A stretch of 40,438 nt of DNA from Actinomycetes bacterium (GCA_030621865.1 JAUXGW010000002.1:1-40438); one strand, 5' to 3'. Counted from the stretch's first letter, positions 16,316 through 25,583 are shown. Notes: generated by a model from the sequence alone, not told the origin. A program made the numbers and translations.

Positions 16316-16318
16316 TTT
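16313..16318 (+). promoter_or_regulatory. Candidate -10 box for prs, overlapping the glmU stop codon
   Basis: TAGTTT begins with the TAG stop codon of glmU (16313-16315). It would give prs a leader of about 35 nt containing GGAGG at 16349-16353. The position is suggestive, but no -35 box was identified. Confidence 0.35.
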
Positions 16319-16359
16319 CAGCGTGAGATCGTGATCCCGAGGCCCGACGGAGGCATGTG

Positions 16360-17343
16360 GTGGAACTGATTACCAAGAAGAAACTCGTGCTGGTCGCGGG
16401 CAGAGCCAATCTTGGTCTTGCGGAGGAGGTTGCGGAGGCTCTCGGCACCGAGCTGGATCCCGTGAGCATCGCTGACTTTGCGAGCGGTGAGATCCATTGC
16501 AAGTACGGAAACTCCATCCGTGGCGGCGACGTGTTCATCATCCAGAGCCACTGCACTTCGGGTGACTATTCGGTCAACGACGCCATCATGGAACAGTTGA
16601 TCATGGTGGATGCGGCCAAGCGGGCTTCGGCCAAACGGATCAGCGTGGTGGCGCCGTTCTACGGTTATGCCCGCCAGGATCGCAAGTCCGAGGGCCGTGA
16701 GCCGATCACCGCCAAACTGATTGCCGACATGTTCGAAACGGCCGGAGCCAAACGCATGATCTCTGTCGACCTGCACTCCGGGCAGATCCAGGGATTCTTC
16801 GAGGGTCCCGTTGATCACCTCACGGCGATGCCTGTCCTCGTCAACTGGATGAGAGAAAACCTTGGTGACGACCTGGTGATCGTTTCCCCGGACGCCGGAC
16901 GCGTGAAGGTCGCCGAGCGATATGCAAACACTCTCGGAGCGGATCTCGCAATCGTCCACAAACGACGGATAGGGGGAGCCAAGAATCAGGTTGAGGCCAA
17001 AGAAGTGGTGGGTGAGGTCGAAGGTCGCGTCTGCGTGCTGATCGACGACATGATCGACACTGCAGGCACGATCGTTGCGGCGGCCGAGCAACTGACCGAA
17101 CGGGGAGCCAGCGCGGTGTTTTGCGCCGCCACCCACGGTGTGTTCTCCGGGCCGGCAATTGACCGGCTGAAGAACTCGGTGTTCTCCAAGATCGTGATCA
17201 CCAACACCGTGCCGCTGCCCCCCGACAAGCAGATCGACAAGATCGAGGTGCTTTCCGCAGCCGGGATCATCGCAGACGCCATCGATGCGGTGTTCGAGGA
17301 CACCTCGGTATCACGGATCTTCGACGGCAAGAACCAGAACTGA
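16360..17343 (+). CDS. prs: Ribose-phosphate pyrophosphokinase
   Basis: The 327-residue enzyme makes PRPP from ribose-5-phosphate and ATP for nucleotide, His and Trp synthesis and, in actinomycetes, for decaprenyl-phosphoribose. Motifs: an N-terminal half with FASGEIHCKYGNSIRGGDVFIIQS, YARQDRKSEGREPITAK (ATP/catalytic region), SVDLHSGQIQGFF, VHKRR (catalytic Lys/Arg) and the PRPP loop VLIDDMIDTAGT. GTG 16360 is chosen over GTG 16357 because GGAGG (16349-16353) is then 6 nt away; the two differ by one residue. The glmU-prs-rplY-pth order is standard for actinobacteria. Confidence 0.96.
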   Translation: MELITKKKLVLVAGRANLGLAEEVAEALGTELDPVSIADFASGEIHCKYGNSIRGGDVFIIQSHCTSGDYSVNDAIMEQLIMVDAAKRASAKRISVVAPFYGYARQDRKSEGREPITAKLIADMFETAGAKRMISVDLHSGQIQGFFEGPVDHLTAMPVLVNWMRENLGDDLVIVSPDAGRVKVAERYANTLGADLAIVHKRRIGGAKNQVEAKEVVGEVEGRVCVLIDDMIDTAGTIVAAAEQLTERGASAVFCAATHGVFSGPAIDRLKNSVFSKIVITNTVPLPPDKQIDKIEVLSAAGIIADAIDAVFEDTSVSRIFDGKNQN

Positions 17344-17388
17344 TCGCGCTTGGCATTGCCGGCTTGGCATTGCGGAGGTTGTTCTCGG

Positions 17389-17394
17389 TAGAAT
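17389..17394 (+). promoter_or_regulatory. -10 box for rplY
   Basis: TAGAAT lies 57 nt before the rplY ATG. TTGGCA at 17364-17369 (19-bp spacing) could act as a -35 element; TTGGCATTG occurs twice here (17350-17358 and 17364-17372). Unlike the leaderless genes, this one leaves a real leader carrying AGGAG. Confidence 0.5.
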
Positions 17395-17451
17395 CGTCAG
17401 TCGCCCACCGTCAGATTGGTGTGGCCCCATGATTTCTCCCAGGAGTTCGCA

Positions 17452-18129
17452 ATGTCCGAGGTCAAACTAACCGCCAAAGTTGGCCGCGAGAGCGGTTCGC
17501 GAGCAACACGTCGTCTGCTCGCCGAGGAACTCGTGCCAGGTGTGGTCTACGGGCTCGGCGAGGATCCGGTCCCGGTCTCGGTCGACCGTCGCGAACTTCG
17601 CATTGCGCTCACAACCGATTCCGGGCTCAATGCACTGCTTGATCTCGACGTTGACGGCAACGTGGAGTTGGCTGTTGTGAAGGATCTTCAGCGCCATCCC
17701 GTGCGCCGTGATGTCACCCATATCGACTTCCTGCGGGTGGACCGCAACGCCACCATCGACGTGGACATTCCCATTCACACCGAGGGTGAGGCTTCGCTGG
17801 TCATCCAGGAAGAGGGTATTGCCGAACTCCGTCTCACCAGCATCACGGTGAACGTGAAGCCGACTGAAATACCTGACGCGATCACCGTGGACATCTCCGA
17901 AATGACGATGGACAAGACCATTACGGTGGCCGATCTCGATGTCCCCGCAGGTGTCACCGTGGTGACCCCGGAGGACCAGGTTGTGGTCAGCGCCGAACTC
18001 ACCCGTGCCGCACTCGTGGAAGAGGAAGCCGAAGAAGGCGCAGAGGTCGAAGGTGAAGAGGGCGAAGAGGGCGAAGGTGAAGAGGGCGCAGGTTCCGCCG
18101 AAGGAGCCGATTCCGGCGACCAGGAGTGA
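17452..18129 (+). CDS. rplY: 50S ribosomal protein bL25 (Ctc type)
   Basis: The 225-residue protein has the 5S-rRNA-binding L25 domain at the N-terminus (EVKLTAKVGRESGSRATRRL, then VPGVVYG) and the beta-barrel Ctc extension, seen in the long TL5/Ctc form. The last 35 or so residues are almost only Glu, Gly and Ala, an acidic low-complexity tail of a kind common in actinobacterial bL25. ATG 17452 is preceded by CAGGAG. The reading frame extends upstream to 17416, but without a plausible start signal. It overlaps pth by 4 nt (GTGA), so the two are probably translationally coupled. Confidence 0.95.
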   Translation: MSEVKLTAKVGRESGSRATRRLLAEELVPGVVYGLGEDPVPVSVDRRELRIALTTDSGLNALLDLDVDGNVELAVVKDLQRHPVRRDVTHIDFLRVDRNATIDVDIPIHTEGEASLVIQEEGIAELRLTSITVNVKPTEIPDAITVDISEMTMDKTITVADLDVPAGVTVVTPEDQVVVSAELTRAALVEEEAEEGAEVEGEEGEEGEGEEGAGSAEGADSGDQE

Positions 18130-18713
18130 GTTCTACTGGCGGCCTGTTGGTTGTCGGCCTGGGCAACCCGGGTGCCAAGTACGAAGGTACCCGGCACAAC
18201 GTGGGTGCAGAGGCAGTTGAAGAGCTCGCTCGACGTTGTGATGAGCGGCTGAAAGCCGACCGCAAGGTGTCCTCCAGCGTTGCCGCGGTCCGCTTGGGTG
18301 GTGTTCGCTGTCAGCTCGCCATACCGCAGACGTTCATGAATGAGTCCGGACGCGCCGTGTCCCAGTTGATTCGCAGGCACCCGCTGGATTCCTGGGAGGA
18401 TCTTGTTGTGATCCACGACGAACTGGATCTCGATCCCGGGATCATCAAGGTGAAGCGGGGCGGCGGGCTGGCGGGCCACAATGGCCTCAAGAGCATCACC
18501 GAACACCTTGGAACCAAGGACTACTCACGGATCCGGATCGGCGTGGGCAAACCCCCGCAGGCCGCCCGAGGGGCCGACTGGGTTCTCTCCAGAGTTCCCA
18601 AGGCCACGAGAATCCTTCTGGATGAGGCGACGTCTTCGGCTGCGGACGCCACTGCAGAGTTGGCGGAGAATGGCGTCGATGCCGCCATGCGCGAGTACAA
18701 CTCCCGGGCCTGA
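18126..18713 (+). CDS. pth: Peptidyl-tRNA hydrolase
   Basis: The 195-residue enzyme recycles peptidyl-tRNAs dropped from ribosomes. Conserved blocks are LLVVGLGNPGAKYEGTRHNVG with the catalytic His, PQTFMNESGRAV with the key Asn, and HDELDLDPGIIKVKRGGG followed by GHNGLKSI with the catalytic Asp. Length is normal. Its GTG start lies inside the rplY stop (GTGA overlap). It converges on the DMT permease gene with only 16 bp between stop codons and no visible hairpin terminator. Confidence 0.96.
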   Translation: MSSTGGLLVVGLGNPGAKYEGTRHNVGAEAVEELARRCDERLKADRKVSSSVAAVRLGGVRCQLAIPQTFMNESGRAVSQLIRRHPLDSWEDLVVIHDELDLDPGIIKVKRGGGLAGHNGLKSITEHLGTKDYSRIRIGVGKPPQAARGADWVLSRVPKATRILLDEATSSAADATAELAENGVDAAMREYNSRA

Positions 18714-18729
18714 TCCACCTTGCCCGCCC

Positions 18730-19605
18730 TCACGGCAGGGCGATCATCACCACTGCAACAACGGCGAGTCCCAGGCCGGCCAGCTGATGCCGCTGGAGAT
18801 TCTCGCCGAGAACCACTCGGGCCAGGACGATCGTTGATGCCGGGTAGAGCGCTCCGATCACACCCACGAGGGCCAGCATGCCCCGGCGACCCGCGGCCAG
18901 AATCAGCAGGTTCGAGGACCCGTCGAGGATGCCTGTCCAACCTGCCAGACGCCACCCGGAAATTGAACTGCCCTTGATCGGAATCCGCATCACGAGCACG
19001 AGTCCGACCAGCAGAACCGACGCTGTGGAGCGCGCTGTGACTGCCGGCCACACTCCCGATGCGCTGCTGGTGCGGGTGATGATCGATATGAAGAGGCCGA
19101 ACCCGACTCCCGCCAACAACCCTGCGGTCAGTCCGACGCGGTTGTCAGCAGGAGTCGTTCTTTCCTCGAGCGGAACTTCGTTGTCGGGATCCTGCTCCGG
19201 GGTTCCTTCCCTCGAGATGAGCACGATCGCGGGAAGTGCGAGGAGTATTCCGGCCCAATGAATCGGCCTTGGGGATTCACCGATGAATGTTCCGATGACC
19301 ACGGGAATGATGGCCGCGCTCACCGCCGACACCGGCGCGACGACACTCATCGGACCCCGCGACAGGGCGAAGTAGAAGGTGGTGAGTGCCGCAGCGCCGA
19401 TGGCCCCGGCCATCACACCTGTCCACAGGTCGACGGCGATCAGTTCCCCGCCCAGAAGGATCAGAGCCAGGAGCAGCACCAGGAGTCCGCTGACCTGGGA
19501 CGCGGCTGCGGTGAGAACCGGGACGATGCGTCGGGCTGACATTCCGCCGAGGAAGTCTGCGACACCAAAAATGGCCGATGCCGCAATAGCGAGTAGGACA
19601 GCCAT
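18730..19605 (-). CDS. EamA/DMT superfamily permease
   Basis: The 291-residue membrane protein (ATG 19605) has about ten hydrophobic helices in two repeats, each opening with an EamA-like stretch. The first is AVLLAIAASAIFGVADFLGG; the second holds the segment ending LVGVIGALYPASTIVLARVVLGENLQRHQLAGLGLAVVAVVMI, with the P-x-x-x-x-x-R-x-x-L-x-E signature near the C-terminus. DMT carriers move small metabolites; the substrate is unknown. An upstream frame to 19686 has a Cys-rich tail without family likeness. The gene interrupts the otherwise co-directional pth-mfd order and is divergent from mfd across 103 bp. Confidence 0.87.
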   Translation of the reverse strand: MAVLLAIAASAIFGVADFLGGMSARRIVPVLTAAASQVSGLLVLLLALILLGGELIAVDLWTGVMAGAIGAAALTTFYFALSRGPMSVVAPVSAVSAAIIPVVIGTFIGESPRPIHWAGILLALPAIVLISREGTPEQDPDNEVPLEERTTPADNRVGLTAGLLAGVGFGLFISIITRTSSASGVWPAVTARSTASVLLVGLVLVMRIPIKGSSISGWRLAGWTGILDGSSNLLILAAGRRGMLALVGVIGALYPASTIVLARVVLGENLQRHQLAGLGLAVVAVVMIALP

Positions 19606-19696
19606 GGGCGCAGAGTCTGTCAGCTCCGGCGCAGGCTGGTACACGCGCATCGATCCGCATGCACAGGCGGGATTCCGGATTCGCACCTTTGGCGGC

Positions 19697-19702
19697 TACC
19701 TT
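19697..19702 (+). promoter_or_regulatory. -10 box for leaderless mfd
   Basis: TACCTT ends 6 nt before GTG 19709, so the mRNA would start at the initiation codon. No ribosome-binding site is present. Its presence supports 19709 over the much longer open frame that begins at 19379. Confidence 0.55.
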
Positions 19703-19708
19703 CGACTG

Positions 19709-22700
19709 GTGCCTGATAGCGCTCCGCTTGCCCCGTTGCTTGCCCCACTGCGGGACCTGACTGCCTTCGGATCGGTCCTGGGATCCAGCGATGCCACAAT
19801 CGCGATTCCGGATTCAGCCCGGGCGGCGTCCATTGCGGCTCTGAGCACTCTGAGCCGGCGAAGCCCGCTGGTTGTGGCCGTACCGCTCGCCTCCGATGCC
19901 GAGCGCCTGGCCGACGACCTCAGGAGCTTCCTGCCGGAGGACGCCGTCGAACTGTTTCCGGCTTGGGAGACTCTGCCCTTCGAGCGCATCAGCCCGGCGG
20001 TGGAGACCATGGGAAGCCGCGTACGGGGCATGTGGAGGTTGCGCTCCGGAGATCCGGACCTGAAGGTTGTCGTGGCGCCCGCCAGGGCACTGGTGCAACG
20101 ACTCGGACCACATGTCGAAGAGACCGAACCTCTTTTCGTCAACCGGGGCGACATGATCGACACCGATGAGTTCGTGCGGGATCTGGTGGAGATGGGTTAC
20201 CGCCGCGAGTACCAGGTGGAGCACAGGGGAGAGGTGGCAGTTCGAGGATCCATCGTGGATGTGTTCCCTTCCACTGCGGACCAACCCGCGCGGATCGACC
20301 TCTGGGGTGATGAGGTCGATCGCCTGACGCTGTTCTCGGTGGGAGACCAGCGGTCACTGACCGACCTGGATTCGGTGGAGATCACTCCGGCCCGGGAGTT
20401 GTTGCCCACTGCAGAGGTGAGAGCCCGAGCCGAGTCCCTCATGGCATCCGACCCGTGGGGCCGGGAGCAATGGCAGAGAATCGCCGATGGCGAGATATTC
20501 GATGGAATGGAGGCTTGGCTCGCATGGCTTTCCGAAGACGAGCACGTTCTGTTCGACCTGTTGGGGGACGACTCGCTGATCCTTCTGTGTGATCCGGGTC
20601 GACTCCGCGATCGGGCCGGGGACATCATTGCCGAGGAGGCCAGCCTCGCCGGCTCATTGTCGAGGACGTGGGACCTGGCGGACGGCGTGGAGTTGCCGCG
20701 CCTTCACCTCGACTTCGAGCGGCTGCTCGAGCACACATCAGCGGCCCGCTGGCTGGTGACCGGCCTCGCCGATGGACCGAATGTTCCCGCGGTTGAAGCC
20801 ATCTCCTGGCCCGTCGCCGTTGGCAACGCCGAGGCGGTGATCGGCCAGTTGAAGTCGACTCTGGCCGAGGGTTATCGGGTGGTTGTGTGTGCCGAGAGCG
20901 AAGGGGCAGCAGACCGCATGGGGCGTGCGCTCTCGGCGGAGGGACTCGATCTTCCGCCCGTGTCGGGTGGAGCCCGGAAGCTGCTGGAACCCGGCGGATC
21001 CGTCGTGATCTGTGGACTGCAGAAAGGCTGCATCATCCCGGATTCCGGGGTTGCGTTCCTGGCTGAAGCCGATCTCACCGGTCGGCGGCGAACACACAAG
21101 GCCGCTCGCCGGCGAGTGGCTCGTTCGGACCAGTTCTTCGAGGACCTCAAGGTGGGCGACCATGTGGTCCACATTCATCACGGCGTAGGCCGTTTCGAAG
21201 GTATGGTCCGCCGCTCGATGGCCGGATCGGAGCGGGACTATCTGCTTCTGGAATACCGCGGGGGCGACAAGCTGTATGTCCCGTCGGATCAGATTGACAC
21301 CATCACGTTCTACTCCGGTGGAGAATCCCCGAGGCTGAACAAGATGGGAGGGGCGGACTTCTCCCGCACGAAGGCCAAGGTCCAGTCCGAAGTCGCCAAA
21401 ATCGCGCAGGAACTCGTCGTTCTCTATCAGAAGCGCCTGAACGCGCAAGGTCGAGCCTGTTCGGGGGACACGCCATGGCAGCGCGAGATGGAGTCCGCTT
21501 TTCTGTTCCAGGAGACACCCGATCAGTTGAAGGCGATCGAGGCCGTGAAGCAGGACATGGAGGTCACCGCGCCCATGGACCGCCTCGTGTGTGGCGACGT
21601 GGGATTCGGCAAGACCGAGGTGGCGGTCCGGGCTTCGTTCAAGGCGGTGGAAAATGGATATCAGGCGGCGGTGCTGGTACCCACGACGTTGCTGGCTCAG
21701 CAACACCATCAGACGTTCGCAGAGCGATTCGCGGGATACCCGATCCGCGTTGAGGTGTTGAGCCGATTCCTCACACCGGCTCAGTCCCGCAAGGTCACCG
21801 ATGGATTGGCCGACGGAGAGGTCGATGTGGTGATCGGCACGCACAAACTCCTGTCCAGGGACATCAGGTTCAAGAACCTCGGGCTTCTGGTGATTGACGA
21901 GGAACAACGCTTTGGCGTGAATCACAAGGAGATGGTGAAGCAGATCAAGACCAATGTTGATGTGTTGACCCTTACAGCCACGCCGATTCCCCGAACGCTG
22001 GAAATGAGCCTGAGCGGAATTCGCGATCTGTCGTTGCTGCAGACTCCACCGGCTGCCCGCCAGCCGATTCTGACTTATGTGGGCGAATACGACGAGAATG
22101 CCGTGGGTGAGGCGATACGGCGCGAACTCCTGCGGGAAGGCCAGGTCTTCTATGTCCACAACCGGGTGCGTGACATCGAGATCCACGCTCAGAGGCTCAG
22201 GGACCTGGTTCCGGAAGCCCGGGTGGCGGTGGCACACGGCCAGATGGATGAAGGAACTCTCGAACGGGTTGTGGTGGACTTCTGGGAGGGAGCATATGAC
22301 GTCCTGGTCTGTACCACCATCATCGAGTCCGGCATAGACATGCCAACCGTGAACACCCTCGTGGTGGAACGGGCCGACCTGCTGGGTCTGGGGCAGTTGC
22401 ATCAGCTCCGGGGCCGCGTGGGCAGGGCTGGTCAGCGTGCATACGCCTATCTGTTCCATCCGCGGGACAAGTCGCTCACCGAAGAGGCATATGAACGTCT
22501 CAAGACGATCGGAGAAACCACCGAACTGGGCTCGGGGTTCCGGATAGCCATGCGAGACCTCGAGATTCGCGGAGCTGGAAACCTTCTGGGAACCGGACAG
22601 ACGGGCCATGTGGCATCTGTCGGATACGACCTGTACATGCAGATGGTCAACGAAGCCATCCAGGAACTCAACGGTGTCGAAGCCCCACCGGAGACCGCGG

Positions 22701-23185
22701 AAATCACGATCGAGTTGCCGATGTCCGCCCATTTGCCGGACGACTACGTGGAGCGCGACGACCTTCGTCTGGATGCCTACCGCCGACTTGCGGCCGTGGT
22801 CGACCGGGAGGCCGTCGACGCGATCGAAGCTGAGTGGGTTGACCGGTTCGGGCCGGTACCGGAACCGGCTCGTCAACTCCTGTCGATCGCACGGTTGCGC
22901 GCCGAGTGTGTACGTACCGGCGTCACTGACGTGTCGGCTTCGAAGAGCAGCACCATCGACGGTGGCGGCTGGGTGGCCAAGGTCGCACCGATTGACCTGC
23001 CCGAGTCGAAGCAGATGCGCCTTGAACGCCTGTTCAAGGGCTCGCACTACAAACCCGAGGGAGTTCCGGGTGGGCCGAGTGGGGGAGGCCAGTTGCAGTT
23101 GTTGCTGAAAGGTGGGCCGACCATGCCCGATGATCTTGTTGAAGCCCTCAGCTCGCTTGTGCCGCTCCCGGTTCCAGCCGCCTAG
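19709..23185 (+). CDS. mfd: Transcription-repair coupling factor
   Basis: The 1158-residue ATPase removes RNA polymerase stalled at lesions and recruits UvrA. In order: a UvrB-like N-terminal region with LFPAWETLPFERISP, the CarD/RID polymerase-interaction domain (VGDHVVHIHHGVGRFEGM then GGDKLYVPSDQID), and RecG-like translocase motifs GDVGFGKTEVA (about 629-639), IDEEQRFGV, LTATPIPRTL and QLRGRVGRAG. A C-terminal TRCF domain follows. Length is typical. The start at GTG 19709 follows a -10 box by 6 nt; the open frame extends 110 codons upstream but there it is antisense to the DMT permease gene. A long open frame on the opposite strand (20738-23269) is a codon-bias shadow. Position before mazG and eno matches actinobacteria. 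Confidence 0.97.
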   Translation: MPDSAPLAPLLAPLRDLTAFGSVLGSSDATIAIPDSARAASIAALSTLSRRSPLVVAVPLASDAERLADDLRSFLPEDAVELFPAWETLPFERISPAVETMGSRVRGMWRLRSGDPDLKVVVAPARALVQRLGPHVEETEPLFVNRGDMIDTDEFVRDLVEMGYRREYQVEHRGEVAVRGSIVDVFPSTADQPARIDLWGDEVDRLTLFSVGDQRSLTDLDSVEITPARELLPTAEVRARAESLMASDPWGREQWQRIADGEIFDGMEAWLAWLSEDEHVLFDLLGDDSLILLCDPGRLRDRAGDIIAEEASLAGSLSRTWDLADGVELPRLHLDFERLLEHTSAARWLVTGLADGPNVPAVEAISWPVAVGNAEAVIGQLKSTLAEGYRVVVCAESEGAADRMGRALSAEGLDLPPVSGGARKLLEPGGSVVICGLQKGCIIPDSGVAFLAEADLTGRRRTHKAARRRVARSDQFFEDLKVGDHVVHIHHGVGRFEGMVRRSMAGSERDYLLLEYRGGDKLYVPSDQIDTITFYSGGESPRLNKMGGADFSRTKAKVQSEVAKIAQELVVLYQKRLNAQGRACSGDTPWQREMESAFLFQETPDQLKAIEAVKQDMEVTAPMDRLVCGDVGFGKTEVAVRASFKAVENGYQAAVLVPTTLLAQQHHQTFAERFAGYPIRVEVLSRFLTPAQSRKVTDGLADGEVDVVIGTHKLLSRDIRFKNLGLLVIDEEQRFGVNHKEMVKQIKTNVDVLTLTATPIPRTLEMSLSGIRDLSLLQTPPAARQPILTYVGEYDENAVGEAIRRELLREGQVFYVHNRVRDIEIHAQRLRDLVPEARVAVAHGQMDEGTLERVVVDFWEGAYDVLVCTTIIESGIDMPTVNTLVVERADLLGLGQLHQLRGRVGRAGQRAYAYLFHPRDKSLTEEAYERLKTIGETTELGSGFRIAMRDLEIRGAGNLLGTGQTGHVASVGYDLYMQMVNEAIQELNGVEAPPETAEITIELPMSAHLPDDYVERDDLRLDAYRRLAAVVDREAVDAIEAEWVDRFGPVPEPARQLLSIARLRAECVRTGVTDVSASKSSTIDGGGWVAKVAPIDLPESKQMRLERLFKGSHYKPEGVPGGPSGGGQLQLLLKGGPTMPDDLVEALSSLVPLPVPAA

Positions 23186-23188
23186 CAT
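23183..23188 (+). promoter_or_regulatory. -10 box for the leaderless lipoprotein gene, overlapping the mfd stop
   Basis: TAGCAT uses the TAG stop codon of mfd (23183-23185) as its first half and ends 7 nt before ATG 23196. It would drive a leaderless transcript of the lipoprotein gene and mazG. Confidence 0.5.
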
Positions 23189-23195
23189 CAGTCCC

Positions 23196-24200
23196 ATGCG
23201 TGCACTGATTGCCCTGTCGGGCGTGTCGATGATGCTTCTGGCCTCCTGCGGAGTCATCGCGGATGACAACGCAGCAACCGCTCAGGGCACACCAATCCCG
23301 GTTGAAACCGTCAATGCGCTCGCTGACGACCCGGTATTTGCCAGCCTGCTCAATCTGGAACCGGCGAGTGCCGAGAGCGTTCTGCGGGGTGCCAGCGCGC
23401 GGAACTCCCTGGACTTCGCGATTCGCACCGAAACCATCGTGAACGAGGCCGAGCGGTGGGGACTCGAAGTGACACTCGATCCACAAACTGTGGCCAGTGG
23501 GTTGGCGGCTGCCGGAGTGGATCCGACCAGCCTCAGCGATGAAGCGCTCGACCAGGTTGGCCGACAGTCGGTGGCTTATGATCTTCTCACGGCAAGGTTC
23601 TCCCACCTTGGCGAACCTACCGAAGAAGATCTTCGACTGATCTACGAAGGGGCACCAGTCCTCTGGGAACGCACCTGCATGTTGGCGATCACGGCGGGCG
23701 TCGAGATGGAAGACACGGTCAACGAAGCTCTCGAATCAGGTGGGGCCCTCGGGACCACGGCAGTTGCCCACGATGGCGTGGAGATTGCAGCCGATCCGGA
23801 GGAAGGTTGCGCCGGTGAAGGCGATTTGCCTCCCGATCTGGTGGACGCCGTCAACACTGCCGTCATCGATGAGGTCACCGGCCCGGTTGAAATATCCAGT
23901 CAGGGCCAGGAAGTGCTGGTCTGGTTCGTCGTGGAGGAACGTCAGGAACTGTCGTTCGAAGAGGTTCGAGATGATGCGCTGCTTCTGGCCGAACGCTTCG
24001 CCACCCAGCCTGTTGACGCCTGGATTGCCTTCGTGATGGTGAACTCGGTTGAAGTCAATCCCCGCTATGGCGGCCCTGTGGAGATGGGCAGTGACCTGCG
24101 TGGTGGGGTTTCGGCTCGGGTGACAAGGCCGGATGCCCCGCCCCCGGTCATTGATGATTCCGACCCGGATGATTTCGAACTGACAGTCCCGGAAAGCTGA
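23196..24200 (+). CDS. Lipoprotein with SurA/PpiC (parvulin)-like architecture
   Basis: The 334-residue protein starts with a short signal peptide and a lipobox LASC (Cys18), so it is expected to be membrane-anchored outside the cytoplasm. Residues about 30-140 form a helical SurA-N-like region (ETVNALADDPVFASLL, SVAYDLLTARF). From about 165 a parvulin-like domain follows (CMLAITAGVEMEDTVNEALESGG through TGPVEISSQGQEVLVWFVVEERQELSFEEV), much diverged, so isomerase activity is uncertain and a chaperone role is equally possible. The C-terminus is Pro/Asp rich. Mycobacteria carry a different lipoprotein gene, lpqU, in this neighbourhood. It abuts mazG with no gap, which suggests co-transcription. 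Confidence 0.75.
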   Translation: MRALIALSGVSMMLLASCGVIADDNAATAQGTPIPVETVNALADDPVFASLLNLEPASAESVLRGASARNSLDFAIRTETIVNEAERWGLEVTLDPQTVASGLAAAGVDPTSLSDEALDQVGRQSVAYDLLTARFSHLGEPTEEDLRLIYEGAPVLWERTCMLAITAGVEMEDTVNEALESGGALGTTAVAHDGVEIAADPEEGCAGEGDLPPDLVDAVNTAVIDEVTGPVEISSQGQEVLVWFVVEERQELSFEEVRDDALLLAERFATQPVDAWIAFVMVNSVEVNPRYGGPVEMGSDLRGGVSARVTRPDAPPPVIDDSDPDDFELTVPES

Positions 24201-25481
24201 TTGACGGCGTTGGTCATTGCCCGTGTCGACGTCATCGGCCTCGGTCCTGCGGGTGTCGACCTTCTCACCACGGCCACTGCGGAACTGATCGAGGCGATCC
24301 GGCCGCAGTATGTGCGCACATCGCGCCATCCTGCAGCTGTGGCAATGACGAACGCCTCCAGTTTCGACCGCTACTACGAATCCGCGGAGAACTTCGGCGC
24401 CCTCTACCGATCGATCGTCGCTGACCTCGTCGATTCCGCCACCGAGCATGGACGGATTCTGTACGCCGTTCCGGGTTCACCGGTTGTGGCTGAACAAACC
24501 GTACAGATGCTCCTGGAGGTCGACGGTCTGGATGTGGTCGTCCACCCGGCGATGTCTTTTCTTGACCTGGCATGGGTTCGCATCGGGGTGGACCCGGCGG
24601 AGATCGGTGTGTCGCTCGTCGACGCCCACGCGTTTTCGGACACGGTGCCCTCGGGCGGCGGCCCGGTGTTGATCTCACAGTGTGAGTCGCGAACCACGTT
24701 GTCCGGAGTGAAGTTGTCGGTGGACCCCGCGCCCGGTGGGCAGGTCGCGCTGTTGCAGCGCCTCGGATTGCCGGATGAAGAGATCACATGGCTGGACTGG
24801 GCAGAGATCGACCGTGGGCCGGAACCGGATCATCTGACCAGCCTGTACGTACCTGACCTGCCGGCGCGCTCCGGGGGCAATCTCGACCGTCTGGCTTCGC
24901 TGGTGAGTGAACTTGTCGATGAGGATCCCTGGAAAGCGGCACAGGACCACGAATCCCTGAAGCGATTCCTGATCGAGGAGTGTTATGAGGTGCTCGAAGC
25001 GCTGGATCACTTCGACGCGGAATCCGGCGATGGCGCCGAGGAGTTGGTGTCCGAGCTCGGCGATCTTCTCTACCAAGTTGTGTTTCATTCAATCCTCGGA
25101 CAACGAGGCGGATGGTTTGAACTCAACGATGTGGTCCTGGCGATCCACCGGAAGCTGTCGACGCGCAGGCCTGCGGCAGGTGAGCGTTCCGTGGGTGAAT
25201 CGGTGCGGCAATGGGAGCGGGACAAGCGGGTGGAAATGGGACGCGAATCCAGCTTTGACGGCATTCCGGTCGAACTACCGGCGCTTCTGAGGGCCACGAG
25301 GCTGATCCACAAAGCCGCAGCGCTGGGCCTGGAACTCCCGCAAGGAGATACTTCCGCGGGCGCGTCGCTGTTCGACGAGGCCGCCGCAGTCATTCGGGAT
25401 GGCGGCGACCCGGAGAACGACCTGAGAACCCGACTTGCCCGTATCGAGGCCGGACTGCGGCAGGCAGAATCGGAATCCTGA
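24201..25481 (+). CDS. mazG: MazG nucleoside triphosphate pyrophosphohydrolase with N-terminal methylase-like domain
   Basis: The 426-residue product joins an N-terminal tetrapyrrole-methylase-like domain (DVIGLGPAGVDLLT near residue 10, VLYAVPGSPVVAEQTV, MSFLDLAWVRIG) to a C-terminal MazG domain, as in Bacillus YabN. The MazG part has EECYEVLEALDH and EELVSELGDLLYQVVFHS, the EExxE and ExxD metal-binding pattern. It hydrolyses canonical or damaged NTPs to NMP and pyrophosphate, a house-cleaning function. The TTG start at 24201 directly follows the upstream stop and has GGAAAG 4 nt away. Whether the methylase-like domain is active is not known in the family. Confidence 0.92.
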   Translation: MTALVIARVDVIGLGPAGVDLLTTATAELIEAIRPQYVRTSRHPAAVAMTNASSFDRYYESAENFGALYRSIVADLVDSATEHGRILYAVPGSPVVAEQTVQMLLEVDGLDVVVHPAMSFLDLAWVRIGVDPAEIGVSLVDAHAFSDTVPSGGGPVLISQCESRTTLSGVKLSVDPAPGGQVALLQRLGLPDEEITWLDWAEIDRGPEPDHLTSLYVPDLPARSGGNLDRLASLVSELVDEDPWKAAQDHESLKRFLIEECYEVLEALDHFDAESGDGAEELVSELGDLLYQVVFHSILGQRGGWFELNDVVLAIHRKLSTRRPAAGERSVGESVRQWERDKRVEMGRESSFDGIPVELPALLRATRLIHKAAALGLELPQGDTSAGASLFDEAAAVIRDGGDPENDLRTRLARIEAGLRQAESES

Positions 25482-25570
25482 GGTCTCGCAGCGCCGCGAT
25501 CACCGCGGGCAGGTGACCGGGGCAGAACATGTCGATTCCGGTGTGGCTCGTCCTTGTGGCCTGTGGGCCG

Positions 25571-25576
25571 TAAAGT
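25571..25576 (+). promoter_or_regulatory. -10 box for leaderless ino1
   Basis: TAAAGT ends 7 nt before ATG 25584; no ribosome-binding site is present. The remainder of the 102-bp gap after mazG shows no clear -35 element or terminator. Confidence 0.5.
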
Positions 25577-25583
25577 TCTCCTC

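Noticed and set aside
16290-16356. Frameshift explaining the short GlmU
   Set aside because: None of the three frames after 16270 resumes the beta-helix hexapeptide pattern, and the prs leader starts at once. A true truncation is more likely.
20738-23269. An 843-codon open frame on the minus strand opposite mfd
   Set aside because: It mirrors the mfd codons in a high-GC gene with strong third-position bias, has no family motifs, and lacks a start signal. It is a shadow frame.
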